Source: Variovorax sp. V93
GTDB taxonomy: Bacteria > Pseudomonadota > Gammaproteobacteria > Burkholderiales > Burkholderiaceae_C
Direction: 5' to 3'
DNA: 64,000 nt
NCBI RefSeq assembly: GCF_041154485.1
Contig: NZ_AP028669.1
Span: forward strand, 434,001 to 498,000
In this document: in pieces, positions 47,094-56,355 of the stretch
How the letters are laid out: the number at the start of each line of letters is the position of its first letter
Position numbering within the stretch: position 1 is the first letter of the stretch
Notes under the pieces: generated by a model
The model's input: the letters and a program-made list of their open reading frames with translations, nothing else
What the model was told of the DNA's origin: nothing
The model's database searches: none
Position numbers and translations under genes: made by a program

Positions 47094-49070
47094 ATGAGCC
47101 TCGGATCTGCGCGGCGGCTGCTCGAACACTTCTCCAGATACCGTCTTGCCTCGTTCTGGGCGAACGGGGTGCTCGTGGTTTCCATCGCACTGCTGGTCGC
47201 CATGGCCGCCTTTTTCGGCACCACCGGCGCCGCGCAGCCCAACGCGGCGCTGCATCTGACGCAGGCCGACTGGCAGGTGGAAGACGCACCGGGCTTCCGC
47301 GCATTGCCGCTTGCCGCGGACAGCAAGGCCCTGCCTCCCGCCTGGCAGCCGGTCGAGCTGCCGCTGGCGCTGCCCATCGCCTTGCTGCGCCAGGCCGATG
47401 GCAGCGCGTCGACGGATGCAACCCGCATCACCTGGCTGCGGCTTTCGACGCGCAATCTGCCCCTCACGACGGCGCCGCTCGCGCTCTATGGCGCGCGCAT
47501 CAAGACCGACGGCACCATTGCGGTGTATGCCAATGGACGGCTGGTCCACAGCGCGCAGGTGCAGGGCCCGCTGTGGAACAGCACGCGCACGCCGCTGTGG
47601 GTGCTGCTGGGCAAGACGATCGACGGCGCGCCGTTGAACGAGATCCTGGTGCGGATGGAGCACACGCGCGGCGCGCAGGTGGCGGTTTCGTCGCTGTGGC
47701 TCGGGCCCGCCGAAGCGCTGGAGCCCCGCTACCGCATGCGGCAGTGGCTGCAGCAGGAGCTGCCGGCCATGCTCAGCGCGGCCTTCATGGCCGTGGGCGT
47801 GTTCGCGCTGTTCGTGTGGTTCAGGCGCAGCCACGAGACCGGCTACCTGCTCTTCTTCAACCTCGCGACCACCTCCTTCCTGCGCAGCCTGCATTTCTAT
47901 GTCGGCGTCCCGGTCGCCAACGACTGGTTCGCCTGGCTCACGGTCAACTCGCTGTTCTGGCTGGTGGCGGTGGTGCACTTCGCGCTGCGCCAGCTGCACG
48001 GCCGTCCGCTCCGGTGGTTCACCGGCGCGGTGGTGGCGTGGACGGTGCTGACCGGCGTGCTGACGCTGCCGGGCCTGGCGATCCTGAGGAACACGCCGCA
48101 GGTCACGCCGCTGATCTACCTGGGCGCGGCGCTGATGGGGGTCGCCGTGGCGCTGGTGGGCGGCATCAGCGCCTGGCGCCGCTCCGGCGAGGGGCGGCTG
48201 GTGGCCGTGGGCATCGGCGTGTGCGTGCTGCTGGGCGTGTCCGACTGGCTGCTGCAGAACAATTTCGTGAGTCCCGAGGGCTGGTACCTGGGCGCCTACA
48301 CCAATGCCGTCACGTTCAGCGTGTTCGGGGTGCTGCTGTACCGGCGCTACGTCAATGCCATTGCCGAGGTCGAGCGGGTCAACGCCAGCCTGGCCCAGCG
48401 CCTTGCGGCGCGCGAAGCCGAGCTCGAGCTCAGCCACCGGCGGCTGCGCGAGGTCGAGAAGAAGCAGACCATCAGCGACGAGCGCCAGCGCCTCATGCAG
48501 GACATGCACGACGGACTGGGCTCCTCGCTGATCAGCGCCATCCGCTCCGTGGAGGGCGGCAGCATGAGCGATGACAAGGTCTCGCAGGTGCTCCAGAGCT
48601 GCCTGGACGACCTCAAGCTCACCATCGATTCGATGGAGCCGCTCGAGGACGACCTGCTGCTGCTGCTCGCCACGCTGCGCTACCGGCTCGGGCCGCGGCT
48701 CGAGAGTTCGGGCGTGGCCCTGCAATGGCAGGTGCAGGAGCTTCCGGCGCTGGACTGGCTCGACCCGACCAGCGCGCTGCACATTCTGCGCATCGTGCAG
48801 GAGAGCATTGCCAACGTGCTGCGCCATACCCGCGCCACCGAGATCCGGGTGGCCACCGAACCCGAAGCGTCGGGCGTGCGGGTGAGCATCGAGGACAACG
48901 GGCAGGGCTTCGACGTCGAGAAGGCCCTGGCCGGCGCCGGCGGCCGCGGCATGCAGAACCAGCAGCGGCGGGCGCAGGCGGTCGGCGGCGAGGTGTCGTG
49001 GCGCTCCGGGCCCGGGGGCACGCTGTTCACGCTCTGGCTGCCGCTCCAGCGCGGCGCACGGGCGGCGTAG
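47094..49070 (+). CDS. Membrane sensor histidine kinase (HisKA_3 type)
   Basis: 658 residues. One membrane helix at about 22-42, an extracytoplasmic domain to about 220 with jelly-roll-like LWNSTRTPLWVLLG, then about seven membrane helices (225-420, 7TMR-DISM-like), a coiled coil (425-465), the phosphoacceptor region QDMHDGLGSSL with His472, and an HATPase domain with DNGQGFD and GGRGMQNQQRRA. This NarX/DesK-type class normally pairs with a NarL-type regulator; none is adjacent, so the partner is elsewhere. The signal is unknown. Confidence 0.88.
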   Translation: MSLGSARRLLEHFSRYRLASFWANGVLVVSIALLVAMAAFFGTTGAAQPNAALHLTQADWQVEDAPGFRALPLAADSKALPPAWQPVELPLALPIALLRQADGSASTDATRITWLRLSTRNLPLTTAPLALYGARIKTDGTIAVYANGRLVHSAQVQGPLWNSTRTPLWVLLGKTIDGAPLNEILVRMEHTRGAQVAVSSLWLGPAEALEPRYRMRQWLQQELPAMLSAAFMAVGVFALFVWFRRSHETGYLLFFNLATTSFLRSLHFYVGVPVANDWFAWLTVNSLFWLVAVVHFALRQLHGRPLRWFTGAVVAWTVLTGVLTLPGLAILRNTPQVTPLIYLGAALMGVAVALVGGISAWRRSGEGRLVAVGIGVCVLLGVSDWLLQNNFVSPEGWYLGAYTNAVTFSVFGVLLYRRYVNAIAEVERVNASLAQRLAAREAELELSHRRLREVEKKQTISDERQRLMQDMHDGLGSSLISAIRSVEGGSMSDDKVSQVLQSCLDDLKLTIDSMEPLEDDLLLLLATLRYRLGPRLESSGVALQWQVQELPALDWLDPTSALHILRIVQESIANVLRHTRATEIRVATEPEASGVRVSIEDNGQGFDVEKALAGAGGRGMQNQQRRAQAVGGEVSWRSGPGGTLFTLWLPLQRGARAA

Positions 49071-49082
49071 CAGGGCCGAGGC

Positions 49083-49523
49083 TCAATCGGCGTCGGCGTG
49101 GCCCGCGTATTGGGGCAGGTCGTCGGTGATCGTGAACCAGGGCGCCTTCGAGCCCACGAAGATGTGCGCGCGCGGGCGGATCGACGGCTCGTCGGCCAGC
49201 GTGCCCAGGGTCACATGCACGAACAGGCCGTCGCGCACCACCGAGTAGAGCAGCGAGCCGCAATGGCGGCAGTGCACGTCACCCGCGTCTTCCTTGCCGA
49301 AGACCAGGAGCTCGTCCTGGCCTTGTGCAATGGCCAGCTTGTGCCGCTCGATGCCGGCGAAGGGCTTGAAGGCCGATCCGGTCGCGCGCCGGCAGTCGGC
49401 GCAGTGGCAGTTCAGCGCATAGGCGAACGCGTCGGCCACGGTGTAGCGCACCGCGCCGCAGAGGCACTGGCCGGCGAGCGTGCGGGGGGCCGCATTCTCG
49501 GGGCGGGTCACCGGACTCTCCAT
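49083..49523 (-). CDS. GFA/CENP-V family zinc protein
   Basis: 146 residues. Zinc ligands are visible as GQCLCGAVRY (Cys20, Cys22), NCHCADCRRATGSAF (Cys39, Cys41, Cys44) and HCRHCGSLLY. The fold was first described for glutathione-dependent formaldehyde-activating enzyme; most members have no proven activity. It lies 18 bp downstream of the YebC-like gene on the same strand, so may be co-transcribed. Confidence 0.9.
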   Translation of the reverse strand: MESPVTRPENAAPRTLAGQCLCGAVRYTVADAFAYALNCHCADCRRATGSAFKPFAGIERHKLAIAQGQDELLVFGKEDAGDVHCRHCGSLLYSVVRDGLFVHVTLGTLADEPSIRPRAHIFVGSKAPWFTITDDLPQYAGHADAD

Positions 49524-49541
49524 CGGATGAGAGGCAGCGGC

Positions 49542-50255
49542 TCAGCCCGCCAGGCCCACGAACACGTTCTGCACGTCGTCGTTCGCGTCGATGGCCGCGA
49601 GGAACACTTCGACCTCTTCGAGGTGCTCCGCGCTGAGGCTGGCCGGATCGACCGGGTTCTTTGGCTTGTAGCCCAGCTTGGCCGACAGCACGGTGAAGCC
49701 CTGGGCCGGCAGCGCGCGGCTCACGAGGTCGAGATCGGTCGGGTCGGTCAGGAACACCGTGGCGCCGCCTTCGCCGGCCGCCTCGAAGTCCTGCGCGCCC
49801 GCTTCGATGGCGGCCACTTCGGCATCGGCATCGGCACGCGAGGGCTCGGCCTCGATCATGCCCACGTGGTCGAAGTCCCACGACACCGAGCCCGAGGTGC
49901 CGAGCTGGCCCTTGCGGAACAGCACGCGCATTTCAGGCGCGGTGCGGTTCACGTTGTCGGTCAGGCATTCGACCATCACAGGGACCTGGTGCGGCGCAAA
50001 GCCTTCGTAGATCACATGCTCGAAATGCACCGCCTCGCCGGTGAGCCCCGCGCCTTTCTTGATGGCGCGGTCCAGCGTGTCCTTGGGCATCGAGACCTTG
50101 CGGGCCTGCTCCACCACCAGCCGCAGGCGCGCATTCGAGGCCGGATCGGCGCCGCTGCGCGCGGCCACCATGATTTCCTTGGCCAGTTTTCCGAACAGGC
50201 GGCCCTTGGCATTGGCCGCCAGGTCCTTGTGCTTTGCTTTCCACTGTGCGCCCAT
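49542..50255 (-). CDS. YebC/PmpR-family protein
   Basis: 237 residues. The family N-terminus ([28 protein letters not shown]), [12 protein letters not shown] and [18 protein letters not shown] are present. The [10 protein letters not shown] start matches the YeeN-like branch rather than the ruvC-linked YebC. Members are described as DNA-binding regulators and as factors that help ribosomes through proline-rich sequence; I cannot tell which applies here. Confidence 0.92.
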   Translation of the reverse strand: MGAQWKAKHKDLAANAKGRLFGKLAKEIMVAARSGADPASNARLRLVVEQARKVSMPKDTLDRAIKKGAGLTGEAVHFEHVIYEGFAPHQVPVMVECLTDNVNRTAPEMRVLFRKGQLGTSGSVSWDFDHVGMIEAEPSRADADAEVAAIEAGAQDFEAAGEGGATVFLTDPTDLDLVSRALPAQGFTVLSAKLGYKPKNPVDPASLSAEHLEEVEVFLAAIDANDDVQNVFVGLAG

Positions 50256-50613
50256 GGCTGATGTTCCTTGTGTTGTGTGTGTGGCTGGATGGGCCGTTTG
50301 GGGCGACTACTTTAGCCGCAGCGCTGGAGGGCGGCAGTTTTTTCCAATCTGCGAAGGCCGGTGTCTCCATGGCCCCGGTCTTTCGCTTTGGCGATGCGAT
50401 TGTTTCCTTTCCGTGAACGCCGTGGTTCTTTTTGCTAAGGGTTTTTACGTAGAAGACGGCGCACAATTCATCTCACAGACCGGCCCCCAAGCCGATCTGG
50501 GTGAACAGGGCCCCGAGCGAGGTGGCCGCCCCCCAGAAGAGGGACGGTGACCCACCCAAGACCGGTTCGAAATCATCCAAAGCCAAAACTGAACTGAATT
50601 GAAGGAAATCAAA
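50256..50613. other. 358-bp intergenic region without a recognised gene
   Basis: It separates the divergent YebC-like and small secreted protein genes. The half next to the latter (about 50473-50560) is rich in GGCC/GGTGACC half-repeats and may fold as a long 5-prime leader, but I match it to no known riboswitch. No convincing coding frame or promoter pair was found. Confidence 0.4.
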
Positions 50614-50994
50614 ATGACCGCCTCGAAGATCCTCTCCGCCGTTGCTGTTGCCCTCATGGCCGTCGCTGGCGCCGCCCACGCCGAAACCTACGAAGGCGTG
50701 CATCCGCTGACCTCGGCCGCCAGCCGCGCCGACGTCGCCGGCCAGGCCGTGGTTGCCGCGCACAGCGCCAACCCGTACGCCACCGGCGCCAATGCAGGCC
50801 CGGCCCAGGTGTTCGTTTCGTCGACCAGCCGCGATGCGGTCCGTGCCGAAGCCGTGGCTGCCGCCCGCAGTGCCGATCCGTACGCCGAAGGCGCCTCGTC
50901 GGGCGTGGCCCCGATCGTCGCCAGCACGGTGGACCGCGCCACGGTGCGCGCCGCAGCCCGCGCTGCTGCCCGCGGCGACGCACTGCCGCTGTAA
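50614..50994 (+). CDS. Small secreted protein with three internal repeats
   Basis: 126 residues with a signal peptide ending GAAHA (about 23). The mature part is three imperfect repeats of about 35 residues: SRADVAGQAVVAAHSANPYA ..., SRDAVRAEAVAAARSADPYA ... and DRATVRAAARAAARGDALPL, each opening with S/D-R-x-x-V. It resembles small DUF4148-like exported proteins common in Burkholderiales. A GAAGGAAATCAAA ribosome site and a strong terminator make it a monocistronic unit. Function unknown. Confidence 0.85.
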   Translation: MTASKILSAVAVALMAVAGAAHAETYEGVHPLTSAASRADVAGQAVVAAHSANPYATGANAGPAQVFVSSTSRDAVRAEAVAAARSADPYAEGASSGVAPIVASTVDRATVRAAARAAARGDALPL

Positions 50995-51356
50995 AAAACG
51001 GCCTCGGCGCTCGGCGAGCGCCAGTCCTCCCAAAAGCCGGCCATGCGAAAGCATGGGCCGGCTTTTTGCCGTGCTGGCCGCCCCGGACGCGAAGGCGCGG
51101 CCCGGGCGTGGTTGATTTGCCACGCAGGCAAATGCTTTCGCCTTACAAAACGGCCGCCGCCTTCGCGGGCGGACATCGAGCTTTGGCCGCAGCCCGGTAC
51201 GATGGTGCCCGCCGCGGCGGGGCTGGCCGGCGCGGCTTCGATGGCCTCCCATCCGCGAGATTCCCACAACGTGAGCTGCACCCTGGTTCTGAAAGACGCC
51301 GCCGGCCGCTTCGAAGCCGATGCCTTCGCGTGCCTGGCAGGTTGAGCCGAGCACGC
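50995..51356. other. 362-bp region with a terminator but no recognised gene
   Basis: Apart from the hairpin at 51032-51067 this contains no gene I can support. A short frame at 51202-51345 is open but has no ribosome site or recognisable sequence. The promoter of the next gene must lie here. Confidence 0.4.
51032..51067 (+). terminator. Rho-independent terminator of the small secreted protein gene
   Basis: AAAAGCCGGCC-ATGC, loop GAAA, GCATGGGCCGGCTTTTT: a 15-bp stem with one bulged base, a stable GAAA tetraloop and a T-tract. The A-run on the left also makes it usable from the minus strand. Confidence 0.93.
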
Positions 51357-51956
51357 ATGGCCCTCACGCTCGACCCCGAAGACACGCGCGCACGCATTCA
51401 CGGCCTGGCGTGGTGCGGCTTCCATCCCGACGGCGACATCGAATGGATGATCACCGACGAGTACCTCGATCCCGACGAGCTCACGGCCGAAGACCGTGCC
51501 TGGGTCAGGGCCGAGGCGGCGCGCGCCTGCGCCGCCAAGCGCGCCGCCGAGGCTTCGTGGCCCGCGCAGACCGAATACGACCGGCTCGACGCGGTGTTCG
51601 CCCAGCTGCGCAGCGAGAAGATCATTGCGCTGCACCGCGCCGGCAACACGCTGGCCGACGGCCACGACGACGTGCGCGAGCAGTGGCGCGCCGCAGGCCG
51701 GCTCGCTTCGGGCATTCGCGGCTGCTGCTTCTATCACGCGCAGGATCTCGACACTGCGGTGCGCACCGGCCGCCTCTACCTGGCGTTCAGCGGCGGCATG
51801 ATTCCCGAGATCGACCAGCGCGAGGCCAACACCGTCGCGGTCGGCCGGCGCATCGTCGAGCTGCTGCGCGCGGCCGGCTTCGGCGCCCAGTGGAGCGGCA
51901 ACATCAACGAACGCATCGAGGCCGACCTGGGCCAGTGGCGCAAGCGAAGCCCGTAG
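51357..51956 (+). CDS. DUF6891-like protein of unknown function
   Basis: 199 residues. Acidic, soluble and without signal peptide or membrane segment. The core [30 protein letters not shown], then [14 protein letters not shown] and GRLYLAFSG, resembles DUF6891 proteins, which I recall only as an uncharacterised family. The N-terminal 70 residues are rich in Asp/Glu/Ala. It stands alone, with 79 bp to the next gene. Confidence 0.65.
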   Translation: MALTLDPEDTRARIHGLAWCGFHPDGDIEWMITDEYLDPDELTAEDRAWVRAEAARACAAKRAAEASWPAQTEYDRLDAVFAQLRSEKIIALHRAGNTLADGHDDVREQWRAAGRLASGIRGCCFYHAQDLDTAVRTGRLYLAFSGGMIPEIDQREANTVAVGRRIVELLRAAGFGAQWSGNINERIEADLGQWRKRSP

Positions 51957-52035
51957 CCGGGCCGCGGCCAGCCCTAGCAGAGCGGGCAATGGCTTGCACG
52001 AGCAGGGATCGCCGGATCGCGCCATCATCCGGCCC

Positions 52036-53022
52036 ATGATCCCGTTCTCGATCCTCGACCTTTCCCCCATCACCGAAGGCAGCGACGCCGCGCAGTCGTT
52101 CCGCAACTCGCTTTCGCTCGCACAGCACGGCGAAAAGCTGGGCTACACGCGCTACTGGCTGGCGGAGCACCACGGCATGCCGGGTATCGCGAGCGCGGCC
52201 ACGGCGGTGCTGCTGGCCTACATCGGCGCCGGCACCTCGGCCATCCGCATCGGCGCCGGCGGCGTGATGCTGCCCAACCATTCGCCGCTGGTGATCGCCG
52301 AGCAGTTCGGCACGCTGGAGTCGCTGTATCCGGGGCGCATCGACCTGGGCCTGGGCCGCGCGCCCGGCTCCGACCAGCGCACGGCGCGCGCGCTGCGCCG
52401 CAACCTCGAATCCGATGCCGACCAGTTCCCGCAGGACGTGGTCGAGCTCATGGACTTCATGTCCAAGGCGCCGCAGCAGCCCGTGCGCGCAGTGCCGGGC
52501 GCGGGACTCGAGGTGCCGGTGTGGATCCTCGGCTCGAGCACCTTCGGCGCCCAGCTGGCCGCGCACCTCGGGTTGCCCTACGCCTTTGCCTCGCACTTCG
52601 CGCCGCAGCAGCTGATGCAGGCGATCCAGATCTACCGCGAGACCTTCAAGCCCTCGGCGCAGCTGCAGAAGCCTTATGTGATGCTGGGCTTCAACGTGTT
52701 CGTGGCCGACACCGACGAAGAGGCCGAATTCCGCGCCACCTCGTGGCAGCAGGCCTTCGTGAACCTGCGCAGCGGCCGGCCGGGGCGCCTGCCGCCGCCG
52801 GTCGAGGGCTACCGGCAGAAGGTCGGCCCGGCCGAGAACGCGCTGCTCGACTCGGTGCTGTCGTGTTCGGCCGTGGGCTCGCCCGCCCGGGTGCGCGAAG
52901 GCGTGCAGGCCTTCATCGACCGCACGGGCGCCGACGAGCTGATGATCACCTCGCAGGTGTTCGACCACGCGGCGCGGCTGCGCTCCTACGAGCTCTTGGC
53001 CGGCTTGCGCAGCCAGGCCTGA
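52036..53022 (+). CDS. Luciferase-like (LLM class) flavin-dependent oxidoreductase
   Basis: 328 residues from the ATG at 52036. [13 protein letters not shown] near the N-terminus, [69 protein letters not shown] are features of the single-component LLM group (YhbW type). It would use reduced FMN and oxygen; the substrate is unknown. It is 50 bp upstream of mnmA, which probably has its own promoter. Confidence 0.9.
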   Translation: MIPFSILDLSPITEGSDAAQSFRNSLSLAQHGEKLGYTRYWLAEHHGMPGIASAATAVLLAYIGAGTSAIRIGAGGVMLPNHSPLVIAEQFGTLESLYPGRIDLGLGRAPGSDQRTARALRRNLESDADQFPQDVVELMDFMSKAPQQPVRAVPGAGLEVPVWILGSSTFGAQLAAHLGLPYAFASHFAPQQLMQAIQIYRETFKPSAQLQKPYVMLGFNVFVADTDEEAEFRATSWQQAFVNLRSGRPGRLPPPVEGYRQKVGPAENALLDSVLSCSAVGSPARVREGVQAFIDRTGADELMITSQVFDHAARLRSYELLAGLRSQA

Positions 53023-53072
53023 TTTCCCCCACGCCGGCCGCCCGCGCGCCGGGCTGGGACAATGGCGGGCTT

Positions 53073-54182
53073 ATGGCAAAGCAACGGATCGTGGTGGGAC
53101 TGAGCGGCGGGGTCGATTCCGCGGTCACGGCGCACCTGCTCAGGCAGCAGGGGCACGAGGTGGTCGGCATCTTCATGAAGAACTGGGAAGACGACGACGA
53201 CAGCGAATACTGCTCGTCGAACATCGACTTCGTGGACGCCGCCAGCGTGGCCGACGTGCTGGGCATCGAGATCGAGCACGTCAACTTCGCGGCCGACTAC
53301 AAGGACCGCGTGTTCGCCGAGTTCCTGCGCGAATACAAGGCCGGCCGCACGCCCAACCCCGACGTGCTGTGCAATGCCGAGATCAAGTTCAAGGCCTTCC
53401 TCGACCATGCGATGCGCCTGGGCGCCGAGAAGATCGCGACCGGCCACTACGCGCGTGTGCGGCTGAACGAGGCCACGGGCCGGCACGAACTGCTCAAGGG
53501 GCTCGATCCCTCCAAGGACCAGAGCTACTTCCTGCACCGGCTGAACCAGGCGCAGCTGTCGAAGACGCTGTTCCCCGTGGGCGAGCTGCACAAGACCGAG
53601 GTGCGCCGCATTGCCGAAGAGATCGGCCTGCCCAACGCGAAGAAGAAGGATTCGACCGGCATCTGCTTCATCGGCGAGCGGCCGTTCCGCGAATTCCTCA
53701 ACCGCTACATCTCCAAGGAATCAGGCCCCATCAGGGACGACCGCGGCCGCAGGCTCGGCGAGCACCAGGGCCTGAGCTTCTACACGCTGGGCCAGCGGCA
53801 GGGGCTGGGCATCGGCGGCGTCAAGGAAAAGGGCGCGCAGCGCGGCTCGGGCGACCACTCGCCGTGGTTCGTGGCGCGCAAGGACGTCGAGAAGAACACG
53901 CTCTGGGTGGTGCAGGGCCATGACCATCCCTGGCTGCTGTCCTCGGCGCTGGCGGCCGGCGATGCGAGCTGGGTCTCGGGCGAGGCGCCCGCACCGGGCC
54001 GCTACGGGTCGAAGGCGCGCTACCGCCAGGCCGACGCCGCCTGCGAGCTGGAGGAAGGCGGCGGCGACGCCGCGGCAAGCTTCAGCCTGCGCTTCGGCGA
54101 GCCGCAATGGGCCGTCACGCCGGGGCAGTCGGTCGTGCTCTACGACGGCGAGCGCTGCCTTGGCGGCGGGGTCATCGTCTGA
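53073..54182 (+). CDS. mnmA: tRNA-specific 2-thiouridylase
   Basis: 369 residues. It makes the 2-thio group of s2U34 in tRNA-Lys, -Glu and -Gln with sulfur relayed from IscS. The PP-loop is LSGGVDSAV (10-18); the catalytic cysteines are Cys100 in [13 protein letters not shown] and Cys198 in [20 protein letters not shown] and [11 protein letters not shown] are further family motifs. Length and motifs are complete. Confidence 0.97.
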   Translation: MAKQRIVVGLSGGVDSAVTAHLLRQQGHEVVGIFMKNWEDDDDSEYCSSNIDFVDAASVADVLGIEIEHVNFAADYKDRVFAEFLREYKAGRTPNPDVLCNAEIKFKAFLDHAMRLGAEKIATGHYARVRLNEATGRHELLKGLDPSKDQSYFLHRLNQAQLSKTLFPVGELHKTEVRRIAEEIGLPNAKKKDSTGICFIGERPFREFLNRYISKESGPIRDDRGRRLGEHQGLSFYTLGQRQGLGIGGVKEKGAQRGSGDHSPWFVARKDVEKNTLWVVQGHDHPWLLSSALAAGDASWVSGEAPAPGRYGSKARYRQADAACELEEGGGDAAASFSLRFGEPQWAVTPGQSVVLYDGERCLGGGVIV

Positions 54183-54209
54183 GCGCCTGAGGCCGGCGCG
54201 CGGCAGCCT

Positions 54210-54689
54210 TCAGCGCACTGATTCGTGGACGTGGATCAGGTCGAGCGGATACCGCTTGCCGGCCAGATGGTCCTCGACGCACTGCAGCAGCAGCGGGCTG
54301 CGGTGGCGCGGCACGCTGGCGCGGATTTCGTCGGCGCTCATCCAGACCGTGCGCACGATGCCTTCGTCGAGGGCGCGGCCCGCTTCCTGCGCGCCGAGCG
54401 TACCGGCAAAGGCAAAGCGCAGGTAGGTCACGTCTTCCTTGCTGCCCGTGCGGTGGCTCGAGCGCGCCATGTAGATGCCGACCAGCGCCGTGGGCGTGAA
54501 GGCATGGGCGGTCTCCTCGAGGGTTTCGCGGGCGCAGCCTTCGATCGGCGATTCGCCCGGATCGAGGTGCCCCGCCGGGGTATTGAGCCTGAGCCCCTGG
54601 GCGGTGTGCTCTTCCACCAGCAGGAATCGGCCGTCCTGCTCGATCACGGCGGCCACGGTGACATTGGGTTTCCAGCGCGGGGTCGTCAT
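54210..54689 (-). CDS. Nudix hydrolase (NudJ-like)
   Basis: 159 residues from the ATG at 54689. The Nudix box is GHLDPGESPIEGCARETLEETAHAF (G-x5-E-x7-RE-x2-EE), with Thr in the last Gly position. LNTPAGHLDPGE and the C-terminal RYPLDLIHVHESVR fit phosphatase NudJ-type enzymes, which cleave nucleoside or thiamine pyrophosphates. Convergent with mnmA. In several proteobacteria a nudJ-like gene lies next to mnmA. Confidence 0.9.
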   Translation of the reverse strand: MTTPRWKPNVTVAAVIEQDGRFLLVEEHTAQGLRLNTPAGHLDPGESPIEGCARETLEETAHAFTPTALVGIYMARSSHRTGSKEDVTYLRFAFAGTLGAQEAGRALDEGIVRTVWMSADEIRASVPRHRSPLLLQCVEDHLAGKRYPLDLIHVHESVR

Positions 54690-54706
54690 GGTCTTGGGCT
54701 CTTGGT

Positions 54707-55141
54707 TCAACGCAGCACGTAGCTGCTGAAGCGCCAGATGCGGTCGCGATCGAGATGGAAGCTCACGAGTTCGCGCAGGGTGCCATCCGGCTTGTTGCTG
54801 AAACGGGTCTCATACTCGATGCTGACATACTGGCCGGCCGTTTCGGCATCAGGGTCGGCCACGGCCCGGCGGTTGACCGCCACCCAGGTGCGCTGCAGCG
54901 GCGCCCCCAGCGGCGAGCGGCTGCTGGAAACCTTGGCGGCGAACTCGGTGCGCGCGATGCGCTTGCGGGTGGCGGCCGTGGCGCCGTCCCAGAGCTCGCC
55001 GATCCTGCCCTGGTCGATCATCCGGATGGCCTGCATGCCGCCTTGCACCATCTCGCTGGCTTCCACATCCTGAGCGGCGGCCGTGCCGAAGGCGCCCCAG
55101 CACAGTACGGCGACCAGCAGCAGCCTCGTGAGAACTTTCAT
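54707..55141 (-). CDS. DUF4019-like exported protein
   Basis: 144 residues with a signal peptide ending GTAAAQ (about 24). I chose the ATG at 55141 because AAGGA lies nine bases upstream; the ATG at 55150 has it at zero distance. The mature domain (ASEMVQGGMQAIRMIDQGRIGELWDGATAATRK ... YVSIEYETRFSNKPDGTLRELVSFHLDRDRIWRFSSYVLR) fits the small alpha/beta DUF4019 fold of periplasmic proteins of unknown function. Confidence 0.8.
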   Translation of the reverse strand: MKVLTRLLLVAVLCWGAFGTAAAQDVEASEMVQGGMQAIRMIDQGRIGELWDGATAATRKRIARTEFAAKVSSSRSPLGAPLQRTWVAVNRRAVADPDAETAGQYVSIEYETRFSNKPDGTLRELVSFHLDRDRIWRFSSYVLR

Positions 55142-55224
55142 CGGCTTCATTCCTTGGGGCGGCCCACGGCAAGGGCCCGAAGCCGTTTGGAGCCCGTATC
55201 GGGGCGGAGATTCCCGGGCGGGCC

Positions 55225-55938
55225 TCAGCGCGCGAGGCTGTCCGGGTGTGTGCTGGCGTCGACCACTTCGAGCCGGTAGCCCAGCCCGTAGATGGCCAGC
55301 AGCAGGAAGCCGCTCGAGGGCCCGAGGCCCAGCTTGGTCCGCAGGCGGGAAACGTGGGTGTCGAGCGACCGCGACAGCGCCGCCGTGCCGGCGCCCCACA
55401 CCGCCTCGTGCAGATGCTCGCGCGACAGCAGCCGGCCGAGGTTCTGGAACAGGAACAGCGCGAGCGCGTATTCGCGGTTCTTCAGCTCGACGGTCGCGCC
55501 ATTCACCTTGAGGACCCGCGCGGGCGGGTAGAAGTGATAAGGGCCGAACACCAGCTCCGTCTCGTGCTGCGCGGGATAGGACCGGCGCAGCAGCGCATTG
55601 ACCCGGGCCTCGAGCTCGGTGGCGCGAACCGGCGCGATCATGAAATCGTCGGCGCCCGCATTGAGCCCTTCGACCACGGCGGCCTCGTCGCGCGTCGTGG
55701 TCACGAACAGAATGGGCGCGCGGCTTCGCAGCTCGTTGCGGGCGGTCTTCACGAGCTCGATGCCGTGCACGTCCGGCGGGTTCCATTCGAGGATCAGAAG
55801 ATCGAAGGTTTGCCGGCGCAGCGCCTGGAGCAAAGGGCGCCCTTCGGTGTACGAGTGACATTCGTGGCCGAGCCCCGACATCGCCTGGGCGATCAGCTGA
55901 AGCTGATCGGGCTCGTGATCAAGTACTGCAATACGCAT
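55225..55938 (-). CDS. OmpR-type response regulator with a degenerate receiver domain
   Basis: 237 residues. The C-terminal OmpR/PhoB winged helix (about 135-228, LKNREYALALFLFQNLGRLLSREHLHEAVWG ... DTHVSRLRTKLGL ... GLGYRLE) is intact. The receiver (1-118) lacks key residues: the phosphoacceptor Asp is Glu51 (ILEWNPPD), one acid-pocket Asp is His8 and the conserved Lys is Ala102 (FMIAPVR). It may thus act without phosphorylation, Glu51 possibly mimicking the active state. No kinase is adjacent. Confidence 0.9.
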   Translation of the reverse strand: MRIAVLDHEPDQLQLIAQAMSGLGHECHSYTEGRPLLQALRRQTFDLLILEWNPPDVHGIELVKTARNELRSRAPILFVTTTRDEAAVVEGLNAGADDFMIAPVRATELEARVNALLRRSYPAQHETELVFGPYHFYPPARVLKVNGATVELKNREYALALFLFQNLGRLLSREHLHEAVWGAGTAALSRSLDTHVSRLRTKLGLGPSSGFLLLAIYGLGYRLEVVDASTHPDSLAR

Positions 55939-56355
55939 TCCATCCCCTTCTTCCTGCCAAATTTGCCTCTGCGGGCTTTCGAGTGAAAGAAGTGTATCTA
56001 TCTGCGTCTTCGGAAAAAAGCCTTGGTGCAACTTATGCACGAAATGAAGGTATCTTTCTTGGAGTTGATAGCAATTGCAAACAAATGCGTGCCAATTGAC
56101 GACAAGGGTTGCCGGCTGCCGCTGCCTGGCAGCCGGGCGCGTCCGCGTGCGGGAGCGCGGTGTTGGGGAAACAACCGATGTACGGGCGTGCCGGCTTCGA
56201 GGTCGCCTGCTTCGCTACCATTTATATAGCTACACATGCAATGACTACGGTCATCAAGCGGCGAACAGGCGGTGGATTTTGGCGACAGCGCGGCCGTAAT
56301 CTTGCTGTAAGCTCTGCCCGCGTTCCCGTATTGCCCTTGCCCTGAGGAGATCTCT
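55939..56355. promoter_or_regulatory. 417-bp divergent region upstream of pntAA
   Basis: It holds promoters for the response regulator (minus) and the transhydrogenase operon (plus). An AT-rich TTTATATAGC at about 56220 is a likely -10 area for pnt. A hairpin CCGGCTGCC / GGCAGCCGG lies at 56112-56136 without a T-tract. No coding frame is supported. Confidence 0.4.

Noticed and set aside
51202..51345. Short plus-strand frame before the DUF6891-like gene.
   Set aside because: No ribosome site, no recognisable sequence, and codon pattern no better than the other frames in that GC-rich gap.
47094..55938. Histidine kinase at 47094 and response regulator at 55938 as a two-component pair.
   Set aside because: The kinase is of the HisKA_3 class, which pairs with NarL-type regulators, while the regulator is OmpR-type with a degenerate receiver. 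They are 6 kb apart on opposite strands.
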